Part shown: piece by piece, positions 25,184-33,977 of the stretch
Position numbering within the stretch: position 1 is the stretch's first letter
Layout: each line of letters opens with the position of its first letter
Source of the DNA: Hungatella effluvii
GTDB taxonomy: Bacteria > Bacillota > Clostridia > Lachnospirales > Lachnospiraceae
Reading direction: 5' to 3'
Length of the DNA stretch: 64,000 bases
Assembly: GCF_003201875.1 (NCBI RefSeq)
Contig: NZ_QJKD01000022.1
Coordinates: 1 to 64,000, forward strand
Translations under genes and position numbers: made by a program
The notes under the pieces: model-generated
The model's database searches: none
Seen by the model: only the letters and a program-made list of their open reading frames with translations
Told to the model about the DNA's origin: nothing

Positions 25184-26687
25184 CGACGCCTGTCCTCCTG
25201 TACGGAAGATTTTTAAATACATCCATCAGTGAACGCACATGGTCCAGTCCACTGACTTCTACTTCCGCCGCATGGTATCCATACTCCTCCATAATCTTTC
25301 TGAAATCAGGCGTAAGCCGCCCAAACACGGCTGCGTATGATTCCGGACAGTACAGATAAAACTCCATCTCCCTGCCGGCCACCTGAAACTCCGCCTCCAT
25401 CTGGCCGATTCCCGGAATATCGAAAGTGATCAGCACATGGACATGGTCTTCTCCATCGCGCTCCTGCCCGCTGCCGCCTTCATCTTTTGGATCGATCCAA
25501 AGTTCTGAAAATGCCTTCATCCCCTGGTATTCCACTGGTATAACAAAATGAAGCAGCGGCGTATAGTTGCATGGTGAAGACAGAAGGCTTGTAATAATTT
25601 TCTCGATTTTCTCACCGTTTAAGCTGTTCATAGGAGTCTCCCGATCCTGCTTCCTGATGATCTCCGCCAACGTATCCATGATTCGGGAACGGTTCTCCCG
25701 GTATTCCGGGCTGCCGAACTGGTTTACATAATCTTTAAGAAGGTTTTTCAGCTGGTCCTTGTCCTCCCGGCTGTTTACATGAATCAGGAGATTCAGTAAC
25801 GCCTCCTGCAAATAGGACTCATTATCCTGATACCGCGACATATTATAGAGAAGATTCGGTATCATCCGTTCCGTCTGAGGGGAGAATAAAACGCTGTTCT
25901 CCAACTCCTTCAGAGCATCTAAAATATCCGCCTTGACTGCTTCCCATTCCGTCAGACTATTTTCTACCTCTGAACCGCGTCCATACACGCCGCTGCTCTG
26001 CCACATTCCGCCGGCCTGCCGCGCACCGGCCTCGCCAGTCTCACTGCCTTCCATATCCCGCTGTCCTCCGGCTCCATCGATCATGGCGCGGACCCGGTCC
26101 GACAGCATTCCAAAAATCCCGGATAAATTCCGGCTTCCCGCCAGCTGACTGGATAAGTACTCCAGACTGTTAGCCACGGAATCGAGAACATCATTTCTCG
26201 ACACGCTTCCATTTACCGCCTTCAGGAAATCGGCCATTTCCAGCCGCAGTTCCGGCTTTTCATACAACAGGTTTCTCAGGAAATCGAACAGCGGTCCCTT
26301 AAACAGCGTGGACGCATATTCCTGATCCACCAGTTCTCCAACGATATCATCGGGATTGATGAGCAGCGAATGAAACAGCTGCCTGATTTCCTGCGTCATG
26401 GTGTTGTTGTTCACTGGAAGAAGGCTGATAATCTCCTCCAGCATATAGATATTCTTTAAATAGTTGACAGTCACAGCCGGATCCTTCAAAAGGTTCATGA
26501 GCGTCGCTGCCCCCGCCTCCTTCTGGAACACGTTGTGCTGACCCAGCAGCGCACTTCCCGACGGGTTCTTCGTGATATGCCGGATTTCCTGCATATCGAA
26601 TGGCACGGATGGGTCTTTCTGCGCCCTGTCGGGCTGAATGATATTCTTGTTAATCACAGGGGACGTCACCCGTAAAATATCTGCCAT
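25170..26687 (-). CDS. FliK C-domain-like protein (YlqG type)
   Basis: A 505-residue soluble protein. The last 110 residues (HVLITFDIPGIGQMEAEFQV, then MEFYLYCPESYAAVFG and DFRKIMEEYGYHAAEVEVSG) resemble the C-terminal domain of hook-length control protein FliK, which contacts FlhB. The first 400 residues are mostly helical, with an N-terminal segment before residue 60 of low complexity. Its overlap with the FhlB-like gene makes a matching pair, parallel to FliK-FlhB. A genuine fliK is at 38271-39674. It overlaps the fapA stop by one base. The assignment rests on pattern recognition and context. Confidence 0.65.
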   Translation of the reverse strand: MADILRVTSPVINKNIIQPDRAQKDPSVPFDMQEIRHITKNPSGSALLGQHNVFQKEAGAATLMNLLKDPAVTVNYLKNIYMLEEIISLLPVNNNTMTQEIRQLFHSLLINPDDIVGELVDQEYASTLFKGPLFDFLRNLLYEKPELRLEMADFLKAVNGSVSRNDVLDSVANSLEYLSSQLAGSRNLSGIFGMLSDRVRAMIDGAGGQRDMEGSETGEAGARQAGGMWQSSGVYGRGSEVENSLTEWEAVKADILDALKELENSVLFSPQTERMIPNLLYNMSRYQDNESYLQEALLNLLIHVNSREDKDQLKNLLKDYVNQFGSPEYRENRSRIMDTLAEIIRKQDRETPMNSLNGEKIEKIITSLLSSPCNYTPLLHFVIPVEYQGMKAFSELWIDPKDEGGSGQERDGEDHVHVLITFDIPGIGQMEAEFQVAGREMEFYLYCPESYAAVFGRLTPDFRKIMEEYGYHAAEVEVSGLDHVRSLMDVFKNLPYRRTGVDVKI

Positions 26688-28477
26688 TACCTGATTCCTT
26701 TCCTGATTTCTCCGTCAAGATAATAGAAGGAACAGCTCTCTTCCCGCTTTACAATGGTCATCTTACAGTCCCCGATATTAATCACGGTTCCCGGATGAAC
26801 CTCGGCCGCTGTCAGGCGGCATTTGCCCACCTCACGGAGCTGGCGTGCCAGATCGGCAGCCTGCGTCTTTAACCGTTTCTCCTTTAAATTGTGAATCGGC
26901 GCCTCTAACTTGAGCTTTGCCAGGCGCTCCTTCTGCCTCGGTGTAATGCTGCCATCCTTCAGCTTTCCGTTCAGGTAGCTGATGTCCTTAGCCGTCTCCG
27001 CCTGTTTCCTGGAGACAGCCACCAGATCGACGCTGATCTTCTCCACTTCCTCCATCAGCTGCGGCGTCACGCCCAGCGTTACTATCGTGGATACATGGCT
27101 GGAAGCTCCCACAGTCTTCACATTCATGCAGTTATGAACTGCACAGCTTCCGGCAATAAATGCCCCCCGCTTTCCGATCAGAGTCAGATCATTGCCGCAG
27201 GATACCTCTGAGTTGATGATATACTCAGCCTGAATATTGTGCTGCGCATAAATAGTACAATCCTCCAGGAATTTAGCGGTAATATCCACGCCTGCTTCCA
27301 GAACGCCGCTCTTCATTCCCCGCATCCCCTTATGGAGTAAGATACTTCCGCCCGCCTGCAGAACCGCGCCTTCCACGATTCCCATGACAGTGATGTCACC
27401 CTTAGCTTTAACGGTATATCCTTCAAAGACGTCACCGTGAATGGTGACACTCCCTGTAAAATCAATATTTCCTATGGAATTATCCACATTTCCCGACACG
27501 ACGAAGACGTTTTCCACCTGAAACCTGCCGCTGCGAAAGGTTAAGTTGCCTTCGCAGGCGGTCAGAAGCTTGTCGCGTTCCGGAGAGTAGACAACATTTT
27601 TTCCTTGCGGAATCGGGGGCATGGTACCATTCTTCCCCCTGACCGGCTGTCCGAAGACATCCATCCCATCCTGCGGCTCGGTGGGCATAGTCAGTTCGCA
27701 GACCAGTTCCCCCTTCTGCACATTATGGATCAGATTCATGCTCTTAAAATCAATGCCGCCGTTTCCTTTTGAGGCATACTTTATTTTTGCTTCACGGGGA
27801 AAATAGTCCTTAATGCGGCCGTCATTACCATCGATCGCCGGGGTTCCCCTGGCTATGAGAAACATCTGGCGGTACAATTTCTCCGACGCTATGGCGTTTA
27901 CCTTTTCCTCGTCGATTCCGTGTGTGATTCGATGTGCTTCCAGCTCCTGTTCAATCTGTTCCCGGGTAATATCACTGCCGCCGCCTGAAGGTTCTATAAG
28001 CATCAGAGACACCGCCATACGGTCGTCTGACACCGTCAGCTCGACACCGGCGTCGCGGTATTCTTCCTCACCGGAGGCCTTCCAGCTCTCGGCCGCACTC
28101 CCATTTTCCAGATTACTGCGGCTCATTCTGCCGCCCAGGCTGCCAGCGCTTCCATCGTCCGTAACGCGGTTCTCCGAACCGATGTAATCCGAACCGCCAG
28201 AATCCTTTACGCCCAAACCATCTGCTTCCGCCTCTGTGCCTGCCGTATACTCCGTCTCCTCAGAGCCGTTTTCGCCTGTCAGTTCTCGTTCCAGCCGTTC
28301 TCTGCGCGTTCGTTCCGCGTCATTCCAGTCTTCGACTGTCTCTATACGCTGATCTCTGCCCGCCGCCATTTTACTGTCTTCGGTCTGGGGCCGGACTTCG
28401 CGCTCGGCCTGCTCGTCTTCCCCGCCATTGTCAAGGAATTTTGAAAACATGCTAAAAATCAGGCTCTTATCGCTCAT
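26687..28477 (-). CDS. FapA/DUF342 family protein
   Basis: A 596-residue protein with a disordered acidic and Ser-rich N-terminal 150 residues, then the FapA N-terminal domain (ITHGIDEEKVNAIAS, GTPAIDGNDGRIKDYFP) and the right-handed beta-helix with repeats like GNVDNSIGNIDFTGSVTIHG, GDVFEGYTVKAKGDITVMG and AGGSILLHKGMRGM. The C-terminal 130 residues form a coiled coil. Members occur in flagellar operons of Clostridia and in Bacillus (YlxF-like neighbourhoods); proposed functions are in assembly or polarity, not settled. It follows the FlgG gene by 38 bases. Confidence 0.85.
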   Translation of the reverse strand: MSDKSLIFSMFSKFLDNGGEDEQAEREVRPQTEDSKMAAGRDQRIETVEDWNDAERTRRERLERELTGENGSEETEYTAGTEAEADGLGVKDSGGSDYIGSENRVTDDGSAGSLGGRMSRSNLENGSAAESWKASGEEEYRDAGVELTVSDDRMAVSLMLIEPSGGGSDITREQIEQELEAHRITHGIDEEKVNAIASEKLYRQMFLIARGTPAIDGNDGRIKDYFPREAKIKYASKGNGGIDFKSMNLIHNVQKGELVCELTMPTEPQDGMDVFGQPVRGKNGTMPPIPQGKNVVYSPERDKLLTACEGNLTFRSGRFQVENVFVVSGNVDNSIGNIDFTGSVTIHGDVFEGYTVKAKGDITVMGIVEGAVLQAGGSILLHKGMRGMKSGVLEAGVDITAKFLEDCTIYAQHNIQAEYIINSEVSCGNDLTLIGKRGAFIAGSCAVHNCMNVKTVGASSHVSTIVTLGVTPQLMEEVEKISVDLVAVSRKQAETAKDISYLNGKLKDGSITPRQKERLAKLKLEAPIHNLKEKRLKTQAADLARQLREVGKCRLTAAEVHPGTVINIGDCKMTIVKREESCSFYYLDGEIRKGIR

Positions 28478-28515
28478 GGGATTCCCCCTTTTTATGTAGA
28501 TACTTCAAGTTTCGA

Positions 28516-29295
28516 TTAGCGAAGATTGTTGATCATTTCCTCCATCTGATCCGCCGCGCTGACAATCCGGCTGTTTAACTGGAATGCCCTCTGGGCCTGG
28601 AGCAGATTAATCATTTCCGTGGGGACATACGTACTGGAAAGCTCCAGTGTACCGCTTAACAGACGGCTTCCCGCCTCATTCTCGTCCATGTCATCTATCG
28701 GGACCCATTCTCCGGAAACGGCGCCTGTCCCGTATAAGTTCTTTCCCACTGGAATCAGTCCATCCGGATTCTCACACGTATATAAGCCGATCACCTCGCT
28801 GAGCCCGCTCAAATCCAGCTCATTGGTAGACTGCTTCTTTCCGTTGCTGCCCTCCACCGTCTTGTATTCCAGCTCGATGCGGTCTCCATCACGGCTGAGC
28901 ACATAATGGCCATCCCGTGTCGTAAGATAGTTTCCTTCATCTGTGGCCGATATCTGAAACGACCCGTCTCTTGTATAATATGGCTCCTCCGCGTCTTCAT
29001 CCTCGGATTCCACCGCGAAATACGCTTTTCCGAGAATGGCAAAATCCAGATCCCGCTCCGTTTTCTCGAAGATTCCCTGCTCAAACACGGTCTCCGCGCC
29101 GTTGGTTTTCACGCCGTGGCCCACCTTCTGGTCTGCGTTTCTCGTATCCATCTGCGTATAGAGCAGGTCGTCAAAGGAGCTTCGCAGCACTTTGTAGCCC
29201 GGTGTGCTGACATTTGCCATGTTATTGGCAGTCACATCAAGCTCCGACTGAAACGCGTTCATGGCCGAAATCGCTGTATAGTATGATATATTCAT
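28516..29295 (-). CDS. flgG: Flagellar rod/hook family protein FlgG (FlhP-like)
   Basis: Distal rod protein. The 259-residue product starts MNISYYTAISAMNAFQSELD with the rod motif DVTANNMANVSTPGYKVLRS, has LDFAILGKAYFAVE and YYTRDGSFQISATDEGNYLT, and ends with the typical MINLLQAQRAFQLNSRIVSA helix. FlgF and FlgG are similar; which of the two tandem copies is FlgG cannot be decided from sequence reading alone. It starts 13 bases after its paralogue. Confidence 0.88.
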   Translation of the reverse strand: MNISYYTAISAMNAFQSELDVTANNMANVSTPGYKVLRSSFDDLLYTQMDTRNADQKVGHGVKTNGAETVFEQGIFEKTERDLDFAILGKAYFAVESEDEDAEEPYYTRDGSFQISATDEGNYLTTRDGHYVLSRDGDRIELEYKTVEGSNGKKQSTNELDLSGLSEVIGLYTCENPDGLIPVGKNLYGTGAVSGEWVPIDDMDENEAGSRLLSGTLELSSTYVPTEMINLLQAQRAFQLNSRIVSAADQMEEMINNLR

Positions 29296-29308
29296 CCGCT
29301 ATTTCCTC

Positions 29309-30049
29309 CTACAGCTTCCCGATCTCCGAAGCTGATTTCTGGTTCATCTGATCCACGATCGTCAGAGCCCTGCTGCATGACTGGAACGCACGCTGAACCT
29401 CCATGGCCCGCGTCATCTCGGAATTTAAATCCACGCCCGATTCTTCCAGCTTCCCCTGATAGACCTCCGGATACACCTGCGTCAAAACTACACCATTTTC
29501 GGCGCCGTATGTACCGTTGTCGTAAAATGCCAGGTTATCGTAATTATCCGGTACCATGATCTGGATCTGCTCCAGCTCACCGTCCTCGTTATCGTAGATG
29601 ATTCCATTTTCACCCACGCGGAAACCGCCCTCTTCCACCTGAATAGGACCGCCGTCTCCCATGACACGGCCGATTCCTTTTAGAACGAGATAACCGTCCT
29701 CATCCTGGGTAAAATGGCCGTTGCGTGTCAGATACTGCCGGTCTTCGCCCTGAATAACGAAGAGACCGTCGCCGCTGATCGCCATGTCAAAATTCTTACC
29801 GGTATCCACCAGCGCGCCCTGTCTGTGGGTCGTCATCTCGCGCTCCGCCACGGATATGGTGGAACCGCCGCCGATTCCTGTAGTCTGTCCGTTCATCTGA
29901 CGCACCAGCTGCTCGTCAAAGGTGGTCTTTACCAGACGTTTGCTCTGGTATCCGCTGGTCTTCACATTTGCAATATTGTTGGCCGAAATGTTAAGCGCCC
30001 TCTGGTTCATCAGCACGCCCGAGGCGGCTGTATAAAATCCTGAAAACAT
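29309..30049 (-). CDS. flgF: Flagellar rod/hook family protein FlgF/FlgG (FlhO-like)
   Basis: Paralogous rod protein. ATG 30049 is the likely start (MFSGFYTAASGVLMNQRALN), just eight bases after the fliA stop; an upstream in-frame ATG (30124) lies inside fliA. The SANNIANVKTSGYQSKR motif, DMAISGDGLFVIQ, YLTRNGHFTQDEDGYLVL and the C-terminal MTRAMEVQRAFQSCSRALTI helix are all present. Length is 246 residues. Confidence 0.9.
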   Translation of the reverse strand: MFSGFYTAASGVLMNQRALNISANNIANVKTSGYQSKRLVKTTFDEQLVRQMNGQTTGIGGGSTISVAEREMTTHRQGALVDTGKNFDMAISGDGLFVIQGEDRQYLTRNGHFTQDEDGYLVLKGIGRVMGDGGPIQVEEGGFRVGENGIIYDNEDGELEQIQIMVPDNYDNLAFYDNGTYGAENGVVLTQVYPEVYQGKLEESGVDLNSEMTRAMEVQRAFQSCSRALTIVDQMNQKSASEIGKL

Positions 30050-30057
30050 ATGGTTTC

Positions 30058-30834
30058 CTATCCTCTCACATATTCTTCCAGACTGTTCTTTAGTTTTTTC
30101 ATTGCCTTCGTATGAATCTGGCACACCCGGGACTGGCCGATGCCCATGACCTCGGCAATCTCCGAATATTTCAGTTCCTCATAGTAGTACAGCGACACCA
30201 CGAGCCGTTCTTTATCGCCCAGCGCCTCTACCGCCTCCGCCAGCGTTCTTTGAAGCTCTTTATAAAACAGGCTTTCCTCCGGCTTCGTATCGACGTCTGT
30301 CGCTTCCAGTTCCCCTTTTGCAATCACGCCTGTCATGTCCTGCAGCACCGCTTCAAAAGAAAGAATCGCTGCGTGGTTCATGTACTTTAAGTGGTTCTCC
30401 ACCTTTTCCACCGGAATATCCAGAAAACCCGCGACTTCATCCGCATCCGGTTCCCGCATTTTCTCATGGGACAGCATGGAATACGCCTCATCTACCTTTT
30501 TCTGGAAACTGCGGGCCCTGTGAGGCACCCAGTCCTGGCTCCTGATATAGTCGATCATGGCACCACGCACGCGGATAAACGCGTACGTTTCAAACTGGGC
30601 TCCCTTCGACGCATCATACCGGTCAAGGCACTCCATCAGCGCCAGCACTCCCTGGTCGATCAAATCCTCCTCTTCCGTAAAGCTGCCCGCCATGCCGCGA
30701 AGCTGTGCCGCCGCGGAACGGACGATGGGGAGGAAGTGGACGATAAGCTTATTCCGCAGCTCCTGGCTTCCGTTTTTTAAGTAAACCGAAAGCACCGCCT
30801 TCCCCTCTTCTCTGCTCATCTGTTCCATCTGCAT
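30058..30834 (-). CDS. fliA: Sigma-28 factor FliA (SigD)
   Basis: RNA polymerase sigma factor for late flagellar genes. Region 2 is clear (SFTEEEDLIDQGVLALMECL, RYDASKGAQFETYAFIRVRG, AMIDYIRSQDWVPHRARSF), followed by regions 3 and 4 (EALGDKERLVVSLYYYEELK, YSEIAEVMGIGQSRVCQIH). Length 258. It lies between flhA and the rod genes in the first operon. Its targets here would be the flgM operon promoter (17235-17261) and probably flagellin; FlgM is its antagonist. Confidence 0.96.
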   Translation of the reverse strand: MQMEQMSREEGKAVLSVYLKNGSQELRNKLIVHFLPIVRSAAAQLRGMAGSFTEEEDLIDQGVLALMECLDRYDASKGAQFETYAFIRVRGAMIDYIRSQDWVPHRARSFQKKVDEAYSMLSHEKMREPDADEVAGFLDIPVEKVENHLKYMNHAAILSFEAVLQDMTGVIAKGELEATDVDTKPEESLFYKELQRTLAEAVEALGDKERLVVSLYYYEELKYSEIAEVMGIGQSRVCQIHTKAMKKLKNSLEEYVRG

Positions 30835-30840
30835 AAACCG

Positions 30841-32895
30841 TTACCTCTGGCCCAGGGCGATATTCCCCAAAGCCTGTATCTGTATGTTATTATCGATCTC
30901 ACTGAACGACACCACTGTCACATTGGGGTAAAACTGGTCGATCAGTTTCTTAAAATAAATCCGCACAACCGGAGACGTAAGCACGATCGGCACATTGACA
31001 AGATCCTTGATTTTATTGATCTCTCCGGTGGCCGACGCCACGATATTCTGAATAGCCGATGGCTCCAGCGCCAGATAGGACCCCGTATCCACCTTCTTTA
31101 CGGATGACATGATCATATTCTCGATCTTGTCGTCCAGGCTTAAGACCTTCATCTGCCCCGCTTCGGAGAAACGATGGGAAATGGTCCTCTTCAGAGCCTG
31201 ACGCACATATTCCGTCAGCATATCCGTATCCTTTATCTGGGTTCCATAGTCGCCCAGCGTCTCCACGATCGTCTCCATGTCGCGGATCGGTATTCCTTCG
31301 CGCAGCAGATTGGAAAGCACCTTCTGAAGCTCTCCCACCGTAATCACAGCGGGAATCGTGTCCTCGATAATGCTGGCGTTTGTTTTTTTCAGTGTTTCCA
31401 ACAGATTGTTGACTTCCTGGCGGTTTAAGAGCTCATGTAAATGTTCCTTCACCACCTCGGATAAATGGGTGATAACCACCGAAGTGGGATCAATCAGCGT
31501 ATAGCCCGCCAGTTCCGCCTGGATCTTCTTATCTTCGCTGATCCATTTGGCCGGAATGTGGAATGCGGGGTCGATGGTATCGATGCCCGGAATGTCATCC
31601 GCATCCCCTCCCGGCGGCAGCGCCAGATAGTGATCCATCAGGATATCCCCTCTGGCCACCTCCTCGCCCTTCAGCAGGATGCTGTACTGGTTGGGATTAA
31701 GCTGCCCGCTGTCCTTAATTCGGACCGACGGGATTACGAAGCCCATATCCAGAGCCATCTGCTTACGGAACATGACAACACGGTCGATGAAGTTGCCGCC
31801 GTTGCTCTCATCCGCCAGTGGTATCAGGCTGTAGCCGAATTCCATCTCAATCTGTTCCACGGTCAAAAGACCGTATACATTTTCAATATTTTTATAGAAG
31901 GAAGCTTCACTGGTAACTTCCGCTTCCACATATCCTTCCGCCGCCTCTGCAACGATGGTCTTCTGCCGTTTCAAAAGCACGTATCCGCCTCCGATCATCA
32001 TTGCTGATATCATGAGAATCTGGGGCACCGGGAATCCCGGAATCAGACACAGGCAGGCTGCCGCGCCGCCGGCCGTCATAAGCACCTTGGGCTGCGCCAG
32101 AAACTGGCTCGTCAGGTCCTCGCTTAAGCTGTTCTCCGATGCGGAACGCGTCACCACCATACCAGTTGCCACAGAGATCAGAAGCGCCGGGATCTGGGAT
32201 ACCAGACCGTCTCCGATTGTTGACGTGGTGTAGATCTGCATGATCTCGGAGATACTCCCCTGGCCGTTCATCATACCGACGACAATGCCGCCTACGAAAT
32301 TGATCAGCGTGATGATGATGGATATGATCGCATCACCTTTTACGAATTTGGTAGCGCCATCCATGGAACCGAAGAAATCGGCTTCCCTCTGGATCTTCGA
32401 GCGCCGCTCCCTGGCCTGCTGTTCATCGATCAGACCGCTGTTTAGATCGGCGTCGATAGCCATCTGCTTGCCCGGCATGGCGTCCAGCGTGAATCTGGCC
32501 GCAACCTCGGCCACACGTTCCGAACCTTTGGTGATAACGATAAACTGTACCAGCACGATAATCAGGAATATGATGAAACCGATGACTGCGTTCCCCCGGA
32601 TTACGAACTGTCCGAAGGTTTTAACCACCTGCCCCGCGTAACCGTTGTCAAACAGGATCTTCCTCGTCGAGGAGATGTTGAGCCCCAGCCGGAACAGCGT
32701 TGTGATCAGCAAAAGGGACGGGAACACGGAGAACTCCAGCGTTTCCCGGATATACATCGTCATGACAAGGATCAGCAGCGACAACGTGATATTCAGTATA
32801 AATAAAAAATCCAGTATGGGCGTCGGCAGGGGGATCAGAATCAGGAAAATGATTCCGATGATTCCCGCTGTCACAAGGATATTAAACCGTTTCAA
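30841..32895 (-). CDS. flhA: Flagellar export gate protein FlhA
   Basis: Largest export gate subunit, forming the cytoplasmic nonameric ring that docks chaperone-substrate complexes and uses the ion gradient. The membrane half (residues 1-305) has eight spans and the conserved FHIPEP region (TLDAMPGKQMAIDADLNSGL, then ADFFGSMDGATKFVKGDAI). The cytoplasmic half contains DHYLALPPGGDADDIPGIDT and the usual C-terminal domain. Length 684 matches the family. Usually flhF and flhG follow flhA; here fliA follows directly. Confidence 0.97.
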   Translation of the reverse strand: MKRFNILVTAGIIGIIFLILIPLPTPILDFLFILNITLSLLILVMTMYIRETLEFSVFPSLLLITTLFRLGLNISSTRKILFDNGYAGQVVKTFGQFVIRGNAVIGFIIFLIIVLVQFIVITKGSERVAEVAARFTLDAMPGKQMAIDADLNSGLIDEQQARERRSKIQREADFFGSMDGATKFVKGDAIISIIITLINFVGGIVVGMMNGQGSISEIMQIYTTSTIGDGLVSQIPALLISVATGMVVTRSASENSLSEDLTSQFLAQPKVLMTAGGAAACLCLIPGFPVPQILMISAMMIGGGYVLLKRQKTIVAEAAEGYVEAEVTSEASFYKNIENVYGLLTVEQIEMEFGYSLIPLADESNGGNFIDRVVMFRKQMALDMGFVIPSVRIKDSGQLNPNQYSILLKGEEVARGDILMDHYLALPPGGDADDIPGIDTIDPAFHIPAKWISEDKKIQAELAGYTLIDPTSVVITHLSEVVKEHLHELLNRQEVNNLLETLKKTNASIIEDTIPAVITVGELQKVLSNLLREGIPIRDMETIVETLGDYGTQIKDTDMLTEYVRQALKRTISHRFSEAGQMKVLSLDDKIENMIMSSVKKVDTGSYLALEPSAIQNIVASATGEINKIKDLVNVPIVLTSPVVRIYFKKLIDQFYPNVTVVSFSEIDNNIQIQALGNIALGQR

Positions 32896-32897
32896 AT

Positions 32898-33968
32898 TTA
32901 TTCACCATTTCCAATAATACTTCTTGTATTTACGATTTCACTGATACGGACCCCGAAATTATCGTCAATCACGACGACCTCCCCGCGGGCGATCAGCTGT
33001 CCATTTACGATGATATCCACTGGTGCATCCGCCTGCTTGTCAAGCTCCACCACCGTGCCGTTGTTAAAGTTCAGCACGTCCTTCAGTCTTCTTCTGGTCT
33101 TTCCGATCTCAACGGAGACGTTTAAGGGGACATCCATGATGAGGCCCAGATTGCCGTTTATCGACGGAGAAGCCTGGAATACGGTCCGCCCGCCGTCCAC
33201 CGCAGCGGAATTCACCGTGCGGCTCTCAGCCGCGGACTGTAAGTGCTCTCTCCCGGCCGGCGCCGGAACACCGCCCGGCTGCACCGGTTTCACGAGAAGA
33301 CTTTCCTCCATGGCTTTCGCCTCGGCCTCCGCCTTCTTGTCCGCTTCCCTCCTGGCCTCTATCTCCTGATACATACAGTCTGCCGCCGTGGTGGATATGC
33401 ATTCCATAAACTCAGATTCCACCATGTCCTTGATCTTCACACGGTAATGAATCACGATCGTCTTTGATTCGGGAGCTTCACCAATGGCTGGGGACAGATT
33501 CTGCCTGCCGTCCGATAAGATCAGCTGGCAGTCCGATGACTCCATGGTATTGCCCAGGTATTCAGCCATGACCTCCACGGATGCGTGGACCATCTGGTTC
33601 ATCAGCTCCGTGGCCGCGCTCATGGCGACCTCATCGAACTCAAAATCCGGGTCGGGCAGATCATCGATTCCCATCAGCTCATTTAGGAACGCCTGCATAT
33701 CCCGCTGGCGCAGGATAATGACCATATTGCCGGCAACTCCGGAGGTCAGACAGCTCTTCACGAAAATGGCCGGTTCCAGAATCCCGTATTCCACTTCCTT
33801 CACCGTTATCTCCGTAATCTCCGGGCCGCTGATCTCTATATCCGCCTTCAGAATCGATGACAGGGACTCCCCCGCCGCCTTCGCGTGCAGATTAATCAGT
33901 TCATCAAACACCTGCCGGTCCGTCATATTTATGATCCCCTGGTTTTCTACTTCCTTCGCCATCGCCAT
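32898..33968 (-). CDS. fliN: Flagellar motor switch protein FliY/FliN, copy 2
   Basis: Second FliY-type protein. The N-terminal 205 residues form a CheC-like module with an intact SxxxExxN phosphatase signature (SAATELMN). A low-complexity, charged linker (about 210-265) follows, then a FliN domain (IMDVPLNVSVEIGKTRRRLK, VELDKQADAPVDIIVNG, GEVVVIDDNFGVRISEIV). Length 356. ATG 33968 has AAAAGGAG upstream. It lies between motA and flhA, away from the fliM-fliY1 pair at 5333-7191. Two FliY proteins in one genome could be a composite C-ring or a division of labour between torque (FliN) and CheY-P hydrolysis. Confidence 0.88.
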   Translation of the reverse strand: MAMAKEVENQGIINMTDRQVFDELINLHAKAAGESLSSILKADIEISGPEITEITVKEVEYGILEPAIFVKSCLTSGVAGNMVIILRQRDMQAFLNELMGIDDLPDPDFEFDEVAMSAATELMNQMVHASVEVMAEYLGNTMESSDCQLILSDGRQNLSPAIGEAPESKTIVIHYRVKIKDMVESEFMECISTTAADCMYQEIEARREADKKAEAEAKAMEESLLVKPVQPGGVPAPAGREHLQSAAESRTVNSAAVDGGRTVFQASPSINGNLGLIMDVPLNVSVEIGKTRRRLKDVLNFNNGTVVELDKQADAPVDIIVNGQLIARGEVVVIDDNFGVRISEIVNTRSIIGNGE

Positions 33969-33977
33969 AAGCTCCTT

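Noticed and set aside
32898..33968. FliY copy 2 as a CheC or CheX protein
   Set aside because: A full FliN domain follows the CheC-like module, and it lies within the flagellar operon.
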